A stretch of DNA of 64,000 bases from Nioella aestuarii (GCF_050896395.1 NZ_JBPBBA010000005.1:1-64000); one strand, 5' to 3'; shown: positions 16,079-25,526, numbered from the stretch's first letter. Notes: generated by a model from the letters alone, not told the origin. Program-made: numbers and translations.

Positions 16079-18013
16079 TCACCCCGAGACCCGACCCTCA
16101 TGGCTGACGGTGTCGTCATTCTCGTCGTCGTCATCTTCATCGAGCGCGATGTCAGCCTCTTCGACCTTTGTCACGATCGCTGTTTCCAGCGTGTTGTTCA
16201 GCTCCCGGGACCGGGCTACATAGGCCTCGTTTTCGGACAGCGGTACGCCGGGCTGCCACAGCTCAGCCAGTTCGCGCAGCGTGTGGCGGTCGTGGCGGTA
16301 GAAGGCCATCTCCATCTCATGCGCTTCGTATTCGGAAAGCCCCATGTTTTCCAACACGTAGCGTCCCGCACGCAAAGAACTGTCGAACATCTCGCGCACG
16401 ATGTCATTGGCGCCCGCCTGATAGAGCTCGTAGGTGTGCACCCGGTCATAGGCGCGGGCGACGATGTGGATATCGGGGCGGCGGCGGCGGGCGTAGCGGA
16501 CCAGTTTCAGCACGTCTTCCTTGCCGTCCATGGCCACGACCAGCACCTTGGCATGATCCAATCCCGCGGCGTGCAGCAATTCGGGCCGGGTCGGGTCGCC
16601 AAAATAACCGTGAATGCCGAAACGGCGCAGAAGCTGGATCGTGGGAAGGTCGGAATCGAGAACCACGGTTTTGAACCCCGACAGTTGCAGCATCCGGTTC
16701 ACGACCTGTCCGAAACGGCCTGTGCCCGCGATAATGATGCTTTCCTGATTGTCGATTTCATCTGGGGCGGGGCCGTCATCGGTGGTTTCCTTAACCAGAT
16801 TTGAAAGCACCTCGTAAAGGATGAAGAAAAGGGGTGTCAGCAGCATCGACAACGCCACCACAAGCAGCAGAATCTCGGCCACGTGGCCGGGCAGAACGTG
16901 GCTGGCAACCGCGTAAGAGATCAGCACGAAGCCGAATTCGCCCGCCTGCGCGAGGCTGAGGGTGAAAAGCCACTGGTCACGCCCGCGCAGCCCGGCGGCA
17001 AGTCCGATCCCGTACAAGATGAGCCCCTTGGCAATCATCACCCCCAGGGTCAGGCCGAGGATGGTGAACAGATGTGACCAAAGCACATCGAAATGGATAC
17101 CCGCACCGACGGTGATGAAAAACAGGCCAAGCAGCAGGCCCTTGAAGGGTTCGATATTGGCTTCAAGCTCGTGTTTGAATTCGGAATTGGCTAGCACGAC
17201 CCCCGCGATAAACGCCCCAAGCGCGGGGGAAAGGCCCACAAGCACCATCAGGAAGGCGATGCCGACCACGATGACCAGTGCCACAGCGGTGTACATTTCC
17301 CGAAGCCGGGCCATGTGGATGAACTGGAACAGCGGCCGGGTCAGGAAGCGGCCCCCGACGATCACGGCGGCGACGGCCGTCAGGGTGATCAGCGTCACAC
17401 CCCATGCGGGAAGGCCCTGAACCAGTGACATTCCGGTTTCCGCCGCAGCTTCCATCCCCGGACGCTGGATCGATCCGTCGGGGGAAAACTGCGCCGCAGG
17501 CACGGTGGCCAGCAAGGGCAACAGCGCCAGCATCGGGATGACGGCGATATCCTGCGTCAAGAGGACGGAAAAGGCAGACCGCCCGCCGCCAGTGCGCAAC
17601 AGCTTCTTTTCCGTCAGGGTTTGCAGGACGATCGCAGTCGATGACAGCGCAAAGATCAGCCCTACGGCAAGCGCCTGCTGCCATGGCAGGCCGAACACCG
17701 CCGCACCGCCGCCAATAACGATGGTGGTCAACCCGATTTGTGCGCCGCCAAGCCCCACCAGCTTGTCACGCATTTCCCACAGGCCCTTTGGGTTCAGCTC
17801 CAGCCCGATCAGGAACAGCATCATGACCACGCCAAATTCAGCCACATGCTGTAGCCCGTGTGGATCGGCGCCCACTTGGTAGAGAATGGGGGCAAGCGCG
17901 ATGCCCGCGATAAGGTAGCCCAGAACCGACCCAAGCCCGAGCCGCACGGAGAGCGGCACCGCGATCACCATCGCAGCGAGATAGAGCGTGGCCTCGAAGA
18001 GGATGGAATCCAT
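16079..18013 (-). CDS. CPA2-family cation:proton antiporter, KefB/KefC type, with TrkA-N domain
   Basis: 644 residues. The N-terminal part (about 1-400) has about twelve membrane helices with the exchanger motifs GLELNP, ALSSTAIVLQ and LTQDIAVIPM. A Rossmann TrkA-N/RCK domain follows with IIAGTGRFGQVV near residue 425. The C-terminal tail is very acidic (ALDEDDDDENDD). It should exchange K+ (or Na+) for protons and be gated by nucleotides or glutathione-type ligands. No KefF/KefG partner lies beside it. It is convergent with cobT. Confidence 0.87.
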   Translation of the reverse strand: MDSILFEATLYLAAMVIAVPLSVRLGLGSVLGYLIAGIALAPILYQVGADPHGLQHVAEFGVVMMLFLIGLELNPKGLWEMRDKLVGLGGAQIGLTTIVIGGGAAVFGLPWQQALAVGLIFALSSTAIVLQTLTEKKLLRTGGGRSAFSVLLTQDIAVIPMLALLPLLATVPAAQFSPDGSIQRPGMEAAAETGMSLVQGLPAWGVTLITLTAVAAVIVGGRFLTRPLFQFIHMARLREMYTAVALVIVVGIAFLMVLVGLSPALGAFIAGVVLANSEFKHELEANIEPFKGLLLGLFFITVGAGIHFDVLWSHLFTILGLTLGVMIAKGLILYGIGLAAGLRGRDQWLFTLSLAQAGEFGFVLISYAVASHVLPGHVAEILLLVVALSMLLTPLFFILYEVLSNLVKETTDDGPAPDEIDNQESIIIAGTGRFGQVVNRMLQLSGFKTVVLDSDLPTIQLLRRFGIHGYFGDPTRPELLHAAGLDHAKVLVVAMDGKEDVLKLVRYARRRRPDIHIVARAYDRVHTYELYQAGANDIVREMFDSSLRAGRYVLENMGLSEYEAHEMEMAFYRHDRHTLRELAELWQPGVPLSENEAYVARSRELNNTLETAIVTKVEEADIALDEDDDDENDDTVSHEGRVSG

Positions 18014-18084
18014 TTTCGGCAGTCCTGAATTGTTCGCAGTTGCAGCATCGCGGGTCTGCGGGGGTTTGGCAACAGGACAGGCTG

Positions 18085-18540
18085 TCAGGTGGGCAGAGGC
18101 GCGTCGGGTTTCTGCTGATCCATGACGATCTGGCTTTGCACCCGTGCAACTGCGGGCGTCGGAAGAATGACCTCGTGAATCAGGCGATGAAGCGCGCCCA
18201 GATCGGTGCAGTAGACGCGCAGCAGATAGTCTGCTTCGCCGGTCAGGGTCCAGGCCGAGATGATCTCGGGCCGGGTGTCGATGATGCGGGTGAAGGCGCG
18301 GACCTTGTCGGGGTCATGGGTGGCCATCTGCACCTGTACGAAGGCTTGTACGTTCAGCCCGAGCGCCTCGGGAGAGACCACAGCACGCGCACCGGTGACG
18401 ATCCCCGCCTGTTCCAGACGCTGGCGGCGGCGGCCCGCCTGGCTGGCCGACAGGTTCAGACGATCCCCCAGTTCCTGCGCGGTCAGGCCCGCATTGTGCT
18501 GAATCGCTTTCAGTAGGCGGCGGTCGGTATCGTCGATCAT
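18085..18540 (-). CDS. Lrp/AsnC-family transcriptional regulator
   Basis: 151 residues. The N-terminal helix-turn-helix reads DRRLLKAIQHNAGLTAQELGDRLNLS..QAGRRRQRLEQAG, and the C-terminal RAM/ligand domain includes DYLLRVYCTDLGALHRLI. It is divergent from hppD, so it probably controls tyrosine catabolism and senses an aromatic amino acid; that is inference from position. Starts at 18540 and 18564 are both possible; 18540 gives the usual length. Confidence 0.87.
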   Translation of the reverse strand: MIDDTDRRLLKAIQHNAGLTAQELGDRLNLSASQAGRRRQRLEQAGIVTGARAVVSPEALGLNVQAFVQVQMATHDPDKVRAFTRIIDTRPEIISAWTLTGEADYLLRVYCTDLGALHRLIHEVILPTPAVARVQSQIVMDQQKPDAPLPT

Positions 18541-18681
18541 GTGCGTGGTTTCCGCATTTTTCATCGAATAAATGATAATTGAGCGCATAGAACACTGCAA
18601 TAGTCACGTACTTCGCGCATTCTTTGCGTGTCAGCTGCGGTATTCTGGGTCCAAGCGAACACCAGACAGGAGGAAACGCCC

Positions 18682-19794
18682 ATGGGTCCGTTCCCGCATG
18701 ACGCCCCCCGCGCCACCATTTCCGCAGAGAATCCCGCCGGCACCGACGGGTTCGAATTCGTTGAATTCGCCCATCCCGAACCGCAGCAGCTGCGCGACCT
18801 CTTTGCCAAGATGGGTTTCGTTCACACCGCCAATCACAAGACCAAGGCGGTGGAGTTGTGGCAGCAGGGCGATATCTCGTACATTCTGAACGCCGAACCG
18901 GGCAGTTTTGCCGCCAAGTTTGTTGAGGAACACGGCCCTTGCGCCCCCGCGATGGCCTGGCGCGTCGTCGATGCGCAGCACGCCTATGAGCACGCAATCT
19001 CCAAAGGGGCGGAAGCCTATGACGGCGCGGATAAGACGCTCGACTGGCCCGCGATCAAGGGGATCGGCGGCAGCCTGATTTACTTCACCGACCGCTATTT
19101 CGACGCCTCGCCCTATAACGAGGAGTTCGACTGGATCAGCAGCGCTCATCCGCAGGGGGCTGGCTTCTACTACCTCGATCACCTGACCCACAACGTCCAC
19201 AAGGGCAATATGGACACCTGGTTCCGCTTCTACGGCGACCTGTTCAATTTCAAGGAAATCCGTTTCTTTGATATTGAGGGCAAGTTCACCGGCCTTCTGT
19301 CCCGCGCGCTGACCTCGCCTTGTGGCCGCATCCGCATTCCGATCAACGAGGATCGGGGCGAGAAGGGGCAGATCGTCGAATACCTACGCCGCTACAAGGG
19401 CGAGGGCATTCAGCATATCGCCGTGGGGACCGAGAATATCTATGCCTCGACCGATCTGATCTCGAATGCTGGTATCAAGTTCATGCCGGGCCCGAACGAA
19501 ACCTATTATGATCTGTCCTACGAGCGGGTTAAGGACCACGACGAGCCCAAAGAGAAGTTGATGAAACACGGTATCCTGATCGACGGCGAAGGCGTGGTGG
19601 ATGGCGGTGAGACACGCATTCTGCTTCAGATCTTCTCGAAGACCGTGATTGGGCCGATTTTCTTCGAGTTCATCCAGCGCAAGGGTGATGACGGGTTCGG
19701 GGAGGGCAACTTCAAGGCGCTCTTCGAGTCGATCGAAGCCGAACAGATCGAGCGCGGGCTGTTCAAGGACGAAGACAAGGGCAACGCTGCCTGA
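18682..19794 (+). CDS. hppD: 4-hydroxyphenylpyruvate dioxygenase
   Basis: 370 residues; converts 4-hydroxyphenylpyruvate to homogentisate in tyrosine breakdown, using Fe(II). The iron ligands are His in DHLTHNV, His in EGIQHIAV and Glu in IFFEFIQRKGD. The upstream vicinal-oxygen-chelate half (FEFVEFAHPEPQQL) is complete. ATG 18682 follows AGGAGGAAA, so the longer open frame upstream is rejected. An AsnC-type regulator is divergent. No other homogentisate-pathway gene is adjacent. Confidence 0.95.
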   Translation: MGPFPHDAPRATISAENPAGTDGFEFVEFAHPEPQQLRDLFAKMGFVHTANHKTKAVELWQQGDISYILNAEPGSFAAKFVEEHGPCAPAMAWRVVDAQHAYEHAISKGAEAYDGADKTLDWPAIKGIGGSLIYFTDRYFDASPYNEEFDWISSAHPQGAGFYYLDHLTHNVHKGNMDTWFRFYGDLFNFKEIRFFDIEGKFTGLLSRALTSPCGRIRIPINEDRGEKGQIVEYLRRYKGEGIQHIAVGTENIYASTDLISNAGIKFMPGPNETYYDLSYERVKDHDEPKEKLMKHGILIDGEGVVDGGETRILLQIFSKTVIGPIFFEFIQRKGDDGFGEGNFKALFESIEAEQIERGLFKDEDKGNAA

Positions 19795-19823
19795 CACAGG
19801 CTGCGTCAAGACCCAAGGGAGGG

Positions 19824-19854
19824 CCCCGTCCGGCATGATCCGGGCGGGGTTTTT
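19824..19854 (+). terminator. Rho-independent terminator of hppD
   Basis: CCCCGTCCGG (19824-19833) pairs with CCGGGCGGGG (19840-19849), one G-T pair, loop CATGAT, then TTTTT. Confidence 0.9.
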
Positions 19855-19856
19855 CG

Positions 19857-20276
19857 TCAGTTGAAGGCCAGAACGCCGAAGATGATGGCAATGGCAACGC
19901 CGCCGCGCGCGATGCTGGCCAGAGATTTCATGCGCGTCAGGTCGGGCGGAGTGCCGGTGGTTTCTGCTTTGCGCGCGATGGCTGTCATCATCGTGACTGG
20001 TACGAGAACCGCTGTTGCCCCGGCCATCTTGACCCAGAAGGTCCAATCGAGCGCCGAGATGTCATAGGACGCAAACATCATGCCGAGGCCAGAGAGCCAC
20101 AGCAAAACGATGGCGCCAAAACCGATCTTTCCGATGATTCCCATTGTCTGGGCCACCATCGGCGGTGGTGGCGCCTTGGAGGCGATAACCTTTTTCAGAA
20201 GCAGCCCGTTGCCGATGCTGGCGGCTCCGCCAGCAAACAGGCTGAACATATGGACGATCTTGAGCAGGATCAGCAT
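19857..20276 (-). CDS. Four-helix inner-membrane protein of unknown function
   Basis: 139 residues with about four hydrophobic segments (roughly 5-25, 48-70, 80-100 and 118-137). It opens MLILLKIVHMFSLFAGGAAS, whose early HMFS resembles small membrane proteins with a conserved His in helix 1, but I cannot name the family. ATG 20276 has AAGGGGGA upstream. It is convergent with hppD, ending 2 nt past that gene's terminator. Confidence 0.7.
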   Translation of the reverse strand: MLILLKIVHMFSLFAGGAASIGNGLLLKKVIASKAPPPPMVAQTMGIIGKIGFGAIVLLWLSGLGMMFASYDISALDWTFWVKMAGATAVLVPVTMMTAIARKAETTGTPPDLTRMKSLASIARGGVAIAIIFGVLAFN

Positions 20277-20422
20277 GATGTCCCCCTTGTCATGCACTGT
20301 GTTGGGGAAAGCCTAGGCCCAGATCATGTGTCGGGTCAAATCGGCGGCACGCGCCAGCAAATACTGTTTGCGGGAACAGGTTTCGGAAGGCATGTGAAGG
20401 AAGGTCCGGCAAGGAGACATAA

Positions 20423-21109
20423 ATGAAACGCTCGACAATCAACGAGATCATGGGGCAGGCGGATGCCTTTATCCGGTCTTTTGGCTTCGCTCTGCCGCCT
20501 TTCGCCTATTGGACCCCCGATGAGATGCGGTCACGCCGGGGGCAGATTGACAGGATCATCGAGGGCCGCTTGGGGTGGGACATCACCGATTATGGTGAGG
20601 AGCGCTTCGATGAAATGGGGCTGTTCCTGTTTACCCTGCGAAATGGACGGCAGGCGGATCTGAAACGGGGCGGGGGCATGTGCTATGCCGAGAAGCTTTT
20701 GATCAGCCGCAAAGATCAGCTGAGCCCGATGCATCGGCATTACCTGAAGGCCGAGGACATCATTAACCGGGGCGGTGCGGCCATGGCGATCAAACTGTAT
20801 GGCTCGGCCCCCGATGGCAGTCTTGATGAATCCGCTGGCGGCACGGTGCTGTGCGACGGGATCGCGCGAGAGTTCGCACCCGGCGAGGTGCTGCTGTTCC
20901 AGCCCGGCGAAAGCATCACCCTGATGCCAGGCGACTGGCATGCCTTCTGGGGCGAAGGGGGTGATGTGCTGATCGGTGAGGTGTCCACCGTCAATGATGA
21001 CGAGACGGACAATTGGTTCAGCGCGCCTATCGGGCGGTTTGCAGAGATCGAGGAAGACGTGGCGCCGGATCATCTGTTGGTGTCTGATTACGGGCGGTGG
21101 CTGGCATAG
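20423..21109 (+). CDS. D-lyxose/D-mannose isomerase-like cupin protein
   Basis: 228 residues. The cupin metal ligands fit HRHYLKAED (two His and a Glu) and a later His in GDWHAFWGE. Blocks KLLISRKDQLSPMHRH, NRGGAAMAIKLYG and GEVSTVNDDETDNWF match D-lyxose ketol-isomerases, which interconvert D-lyxose with D-xylulose and D-mannose with D-fructose. The start MKRSTINEIM has GGAGA upstream. It is a monocistronic-looking gene without a neighbouring sugar transporter, so the substrate is uncertain. Confidence 0.82.
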   Translation: MKRSTINEIMGQADAFIRSFGFALPPFAYWTPDEMRSRRGQIDRIIEGRLGWDITDYGEERFDEMGLFLFTLRNGRQADLKRGGGMCYAEKLLISRKDQLSPMHRHYLKAEDIINRGGAAMAIKLYGSAPDGSLDESAGGTVLCDGIAREFAPGEVLLFQPGESITLMPGDWHAFWGEGGDVLIGEVSTVNDDETDNWFSAPIGRFAEIEEDVAPDHLLVSDYGRWLA

Positions 21110-21428
21110 TCTGACCGGATTTCGCCGTCTTCGGCGTCGATCCGCGCGTTCGCTTTGCGAACGCGATTCTTGGGCAATGCGCCTGGGATCTTGCACTCTG
21201 ATTCAGGGTCTTTGGATGGGTTTGGTGGTTTCGCCGCGCGCTGCGCACACGTCGACTGGGCAAGGGTCGAGTTTGCAGGTGCAGGATGGTTGGATCACTT
21301 GGGCGCGTTAATCCCGACGAAAGCGTTGATGTCGCAGGCTGATTGCTGCCGGAGTGTCGGGCGCGGCTTCCCAAGGACGGGTGGGGCCGCTAAAACGCGC
21401 CGGACAGGTTACCAGAAGGTTCCGCATC
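21110..21428. other. Intergenic region with two hairpins, no gene
   Basis: This 319-nt gap holds two hairpins at its left end: CGCCG-TCTT-CGGCG (21123-21136) and CGCGTTCGC-TTT-GCGAACGCG (21145-21165). Neither is followed by a T-run. The rest shows no convincing open frame with a ribosome site, and no tRNA. The hisC promoter must lie here but has no clear boxes. Confidence 0.6.
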
Positions 21429-22511
21429 ATGACCCAGATCCGCCCGCAACCCGGCATCATGGAGATCGCGCTCTACCAAGGGGGCGGGGCCTCCATCGCG
21501 GGGCAGGAAACGCCGCTGAAGCTCAGCTCGAACGAAAACCCGTTCGGGCCGGGGCCGAAGGCAGTGGAGGCTGTGCAGGCTGCCGCTGGCAAGATGCATC
21601 TCTACCCCTCGACCGATCACGCGAGCCTGCGGGAGGCGATTGGCGAGGTGCACGGGCTGGACCCTGACCGGATCATCTGCGGGGTTGGGTCGGACGAGAT
21701 TATCACCTTCCTGTGCCAGGCCTATGCCGGTCCGGGGGATGAGGTGCTGTATACGGAACACGGTTTCCTGATGTACAAGATCTCTGCCCTGGCGGCCGGT
21801 GCCACGCCCGTGGTCGCACCAGAGCGGGATCGAACGGTTGACGTGGATGCGATCCTGGAGCGGGTGACCAGCCGCACGCGGCTCGTCTTTATCGCCAACC
21901 CCAACAACCCTACCGGCACGATGATCGGCGGCAATGAGGTGGCACGGCTGGCGGCCGGGTTGCCAGACAACTGCCTTTTGGTGTTGGACGGGGCCTATGC
22001 GGAATATGTAGATGGGTTCGATGGCGGCGCGACACTGGTTGACCGGCGCGACAATGTCGTGATGACCCGGACCTTCTCCAAGATCTACGGGCTTGGCGGG
22101 CTGCGGGTTGGCTGGGGCTATGCATCCCGCCCCGTCATCGACGTGCTGAACCGGGTGCGGGGGCCCTTCAACCTGTCGACGCTGGCGCTGGCCGGGGCCG
22201 AGGCTGCGGTGCGCGACACAGCATATGTGGATCACTGCCGGGTGGTGAACACCGCACAGCGCAAGCGTTTGGCTGACGGGATGGCCGCGCTTGGCTTCCA
22301 CTCTGATCCGTCCGAGGGCAATTTCATTCTGTGCCGGATGGGTGATGAGACCACGGCCAAGGCCGCTGATGCGCATTTGAAGGCCAAGGGAATCATCGTG
22401 CGGCTGGTGGCGGGCTATGGACTGCCCGATTGCATCCGCATCACCGTGGGGTCCGAGGCCGATGTGACCCGCGTGCTGGAGGCCATGGCCGATTTCGGAG
22501 GTGCGGCATGA
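21429..22511 (+). CDS. hisC: Histidinol-phosphate/aromatic aminotransferase
   Basis: 360 residues; a PLP fold-type I aminotransferase. LKLSSNENPFGPGPKAVEA, ANPNNPTGT and DGAYAEYV are family blocks, and the PLP lysine is in TFSKIYGLGGLRVGW. It overlaps tyrA by ATGA. Its linkage to tyrA rather than to his genes suggests it may act mainly on phenylpyruvate and 4-hydroxyphenylpyruvate, making Phe and Tyr. That role is inference; sequence alone supports a broad HisC/AroAT enzyme. ATG 21429 was chosen by family length. Confidence 0.9.
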   Translation: MTQIRPQPGIMEIALYQGGGASIAGQETPLKLSSNENPFGPGPKAVEAVQAAAGKMHLYPSTDHASLREAIGEVHGLDPDRIICGVGSDEIITFLCQAYAGPGDEVLYTEHGFLMYKISALAAGATPVVAPERDRTVDVDAILERVTSRTRLVFIANPNNPTGTMIGGNEVARLAAGLPDNCLLVLDGAYAEYVDGFDGGATLVDRRDNVVMTRTFSKIYGLGGLRVGWGYASRPVIDVLNRVRGPFNLSTLALAGAEAAVRDTAYVDHCRVVNTAQRKRLADGMAALGFHSDPSEGNFILCRMGDETTAKAADAHLKAKGIIVRLVAGYGLPDCIRITVGSEADVTRVLEAMADFGGAA

Positions 22512-23443
22512 GTTTGATCTACCAGAGGGTCGCCCTCATCGGACTGGGGCTGATCGCGGGTTCAATGGCACATGCGATGCGCCGCGACGGGCTGACTGGG
22601 GAAATCGTGGGCACTGCGCGGTCGGCGGAAACGCGTGCCGTGGCGCGCGAGATCGGGCTGTGCGACCGGGTTGTGGACAGTGCTGCCGAGGCCGTGGAAG
22701 GCGCCGATCTGGTGGTGCTGGCGGTTCCGGTCGGTGCCATGGGCCGCGTTGCCCAAGAGATCGGCCCTCATCTGGCGCCTGGCACGACAGTGACCGATGT
22801 GGGGTCGGTCAAGAAGGACGTGGTTGATCAGGTCGGGCCACACCTGCCCGAAGGGGTGCATTTCATCCCCGGCCATCCGCTGGCGGGGACCGAGCATTCA
22901 GGGCCGAAGTCCGGTTTTGCCGAGCTGTTCGAGAACCGCTATACCCTGCTGACACCGGTTGAGGGCAGCGAGCCTGAAGCCGTGGCGCGGCTGCGGTCGC
23001 TTTGGGAAGGCATGGGGGCCAATGTCGAGGAGATGGATGCCGAGCACCATGATCTCGTGCTGGCCGTAACCTCGCACACACCACACCTGATTGCCTACAC
23101 GATGGTGGGCGTCGCCGATCACTTGCGGCGTGTGACCGAAAGCGAGGTCATCAAATACTCCGCCGCCGGTTTTCGCGATTTCACCCGAATTGCCGCCAGC
23201 GACCCAACAATGTGGCGTGATGTGTTCCTGACCAACAAAGAGGCGACCCTGGATATTCTCGGGCGCTTCACCGAGGAACTTTTCGTGCTGCAACGGGCGA
23301 TCCGCATGGGCGACGGGGATGCGCTGTTTGACTATTTCACCCGAACGCGGGCGATCCGGCGCGGTATTATCGAGGCGGGGCAAGACACGGATGCACCGGA
23401 TTTCGGCCGGGTCAAACCGCGCAAAAGCGGGGATGAGGGATGA
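22508..23443 (+). CDS. tyrA: Prephenate/arogenate (cyclohexadienyl) dehydrogenase
   Basis: 311 residues; the NAD(P)-dependent oxidative decarboxylation of prephenate or arogenate toward tyrosine. The Rossmann motif VALIGLGLIAGSMAHAM is at the N-terminus. The active-site block IPGHPLAGTEHSGPKS holds the catalytic His. It is monofunctional, without a chorismate mutase or ACT domain. The start overlaps the hisC stop (ATGA), and its own stop overlaps the extensin-like start, so the three genes are translationally coupled. Confidence 0.92.
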   Translation: MSLIYQRVALIGLGLIAGSMAHAMRRDGLTGEIVGTARSAETRAVAREIGLCDRVVDSAAEAVEGADLVVLAVPVGAMGRVAQEIGPHLAPGTTVTDVGSVKKDVVDQVGPHLPEGVHFIPGHPLAGTEHSGPKSGFAELFENRYTLLTPVEGSEPEAVARLRSLWEGMGANVEEMDAEHHDLVLAVTSHTPHLIAYTMVGVADHLRRVTESEVIKYSAAGFRDFTRIAASDPTMWRDVFLTNKEATLDILGRFTEELFVLQRAIRMGDGDALFDYFTRTRAIRRGIIEAGQDTDAPDFGRVKPRKSGDEG

Positions 23444-24444
23444 GATTTGCGCGGGCGGTGGCAGCGATAGCGGTTTTGGGCATTGCCCTGCCGGCACTCG
23501 CTTATGCGCCCGCGCAATCCCTGCGGCCCCTGCCGCGCCCCGATACATCGCCCGCGCCGCAAAGCCCTGCTGACCGCGTGCTCGGGCCGACGGACCCGCT
23601 TGTCGTGACGATCATAGCCACCGACCTGGCACCGTCTTCGTCCCTGCGGCCGATCTATCGCCCCGGTCGGGCCGAACAGGTGACAGAGATCCGGTCAGAT
23701 CAACCGATCGTGGCAGAGCTGCCGCCACAGGAGACGGAGACACAGGGCCCTCCACGGGGTCTCCTGGCACTGCTGGCGGGACAAAACCGTCGCAATCCGC
23801 CGGGTGTCACGGCCGTACGCATATCGCTGCGACCTTTGGAACGACCTGCGGGGCTGGCTGCGGCCATCCGGGCGGCGGAAACGAGGGGCACTCCGGGGCG
23901 GGTGACACAACCGGGCCAGCGCGGGGCGTTGTGCGGGCAACGCGGCATAATTGGCGACCGGCTGGAACGCATTCCGGGACGGATCAACGGATGTGGCATT
24001 TCCGAGCCTGTACGCGTGCGGGAGATTGACGGCATCACCCTTGCACAGCCCGCGACGGTCAATTGCGACACGGCACTGGCCCTTCAGGACTGGCTTAATG
24101 ACGCGGTCATTCCCACGGTTGGGCGGCGCGGGGGCGGGGTGGCGTCGCTGCGCGTTGTGGCCTCCTATTCCTGCCGGACACGGAACAACCAGCCCGGTGC
24201 GCGGCTGTCGGAACACGCTACGGGCAATGCGATCGATATCGCGGGCATTGGCCTTGTGGATGGGTCCGAGATCTCGGTTCTCGACGACTGGGGCGGGGGG
24301 CGAGAGGGCCGCATCCTCCGACAGCTGCATGAGGCGGCGTGCGGCACGTTCGGAACGGTTCTGGGCCCGGAATCGGACCGCTTTCACCGGGACCATTTCC
24401 ACTTGGACGTCGCCTCGTATCGCAGCGGCTCCTACTGCCGCTAA
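23440..24444 (+). CDS. Extensin-like family protein, predicted exported
   Basis: 334 residues. A signal peptide (about 1-21, ending LAYA) and a long Pro/Arg-rich region precede the C-terminal extensin-like domain (about 165-334). That domain has a conserved Cys in RGALCGQRGIIG, SYSCRTRNNQPGARLSEHATGNAID and FHRDHFHLDVAS. The SEHATGNAID and HRDHFH blocks resemble zinc ligands of VanY/M15 D,D-carboxypeptidases, so a peptidoglycan hydrolase role is plausible. It overlaps tyrA by ATGA but is functionally unrelated as far as I can see. Its stop overlaps the convergent DUF2125 stop. Confidence 0.83.
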   Translation: MRFARAVAAIAVLGIALPALAYAPAQSLRPLPRPDTSPAPQSPADRVLGPTDPLVVTIIATDLAPSSSLRPIYRPGRAEQVTEIRSDQPIVAELPPQETETQGPPRGLLALLAGQNRRNPPGVTAVRISLRPLERPAGLAAAIRAAETRGTPGRVTQPGQRGALCGQRGIIGDRLERIPGRINGCGISEPVRVREIDGITLAQPATVNCDTALALQDWLNDAVIPTVGRRGGGVASLRVVASYSCRTRNNQPGARLSEHATGNAIDIAGIGLVDGSEISVLDDWGGGREGRILRQLHEAACGTFGTVLGPESDRFHRDHFHLDVASYRSGSYCR

Positions 24445-25442
24445 CGCAGGATCAGGCGCGGGGCGGGGCCAAGCGGGATTGGGCCGAAATAGACCTGCCC
24501 GTCCGAAAAGCTAAGCGTCGCGTCGAGGTCCTCTGGACGGCCTGACAGGCCCGCAAGCAGGCCAAGACCGGTTTCCAGCGTGCCACGAAAGCTTGCGGGG
24601 ATCGCGCCTGCATTCACGCCGATCTCGATCATTGCACGCCAGTTCTGCGCCCGAACGGACAGATCGCCCATAGGCATCCCCTCGGCGTCCACATCGAGAT
24701 CGCCGGAAAGACGCAAGGCCAGTTGCCCCCATTCGGCGCGCAATTCGGTCAGTTCAACGCGGGTGATTGCCGGCCTGCTGCTTTCCAGCGCCGTCAGATC
24801 CCAGATGCGGTCAAAGCCCATGATGGCGTCAAGATGGACCAGCTCGATGGATTGCGGCAGCACCCCGGCCGGGTCCAGAAGGGCCAGAACCGCGCCCGCC
24901 GGATCCACGCCACTGGCGTCAATGCGAATGTCATAGCGGTGACCGGGCTCGTGTCGTTCCGCGACCAAAGCCACCGCACGATCCAGGCGGCTGGACCACC
25001 CAATGTCACTTTCCATTTCCAGCGCAGTGATCCGGGTTTCGGATTGTTCCAACGCGAGATAGTCCAGCGGGCGGATATGCAGCATCGCCTCTAACTGTTC
25101 GGCGCGGATTGTGATGTGTTCGAACGGCGTCGACAGGGTGTGTTCGGCCGGCCAGACCGCGCGTATCGCCTGCGGTTGATAGCTGTCCTGTTCCAGCCGA
25201 AATCCGTCCGCCTCTACCGCCCAACCACTTTGCGGATCAGCCAGCATCAGCTCTGGCAGGGTGGTGATGAAATGGAACGGATAGCCCGACGTTTGTACCG
25301 TGTCGCGGGTCACGACCCACCCGGCTGCCTCACGATCGGCCAGCCAGCCCGTAAGCAACCGTTCCGTCGCAATAGAACCGACCAGCCAAACGACTGACCA
25401 GATCGCGACAAGCGCACCGATCACCCAGGCCCAGACCTTCAT
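24441..25442 (-). CDS. DUF2125 family protein, membrane-anchored
   Basis: 333 residues. MKVWAWVIGALVAIWSVVWLVGS is a signal anchor. The rest is a periplasmic, beta-rich domain (WVVTRDTVQTSGYPFHF, QPQAIRAVWPAEHTL) typical of DUF2125 in alphaproteobacteria. The function is unknown. ATG 25442 has AGGAG about 8 nt upstream, better than the earlier in-frame starts. Its stop overlaps the extensin-like stop, and no terminator is seen between the two. Confidence 0.8.
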   Translation of the reverse strand: MKVWAWVIGALVAIWSVVWLVGSIATERLLTGWLADREAAGWVVTRDTVQTSGYPFHFITTLPELMLADPQSGWAVEADGFRLEQDSYQPQAIRAVWPAEHTLSTPFEHITIRAEQLEAMLHIRPLDYLALEQSETRITALEMESDIGWSSRLDRAVALVAERHEPGHRYDIRIDASGVDPAGAVLALLDPAGVLPQSIELVHLDAIMGFDRIWDLTALESSRPAITRVELTELRAEWGQLALRLSGDLDVDAEGMPMGDLSVRAQNWRAMIEIGVNAGAIPASFRGTLETGLGLLAGLSGRPEDLDATLSFSDGQVYFGPIPLGPAPRLILR

Positions 25443-25526
25443 TGCGCGCATCTCCTGTTTCATCCCGCTCATGCTCTGCATATACGGGGGCGGGTGCATG
25501 TGGCTATGGGACAAGGTGGCAAGAGC

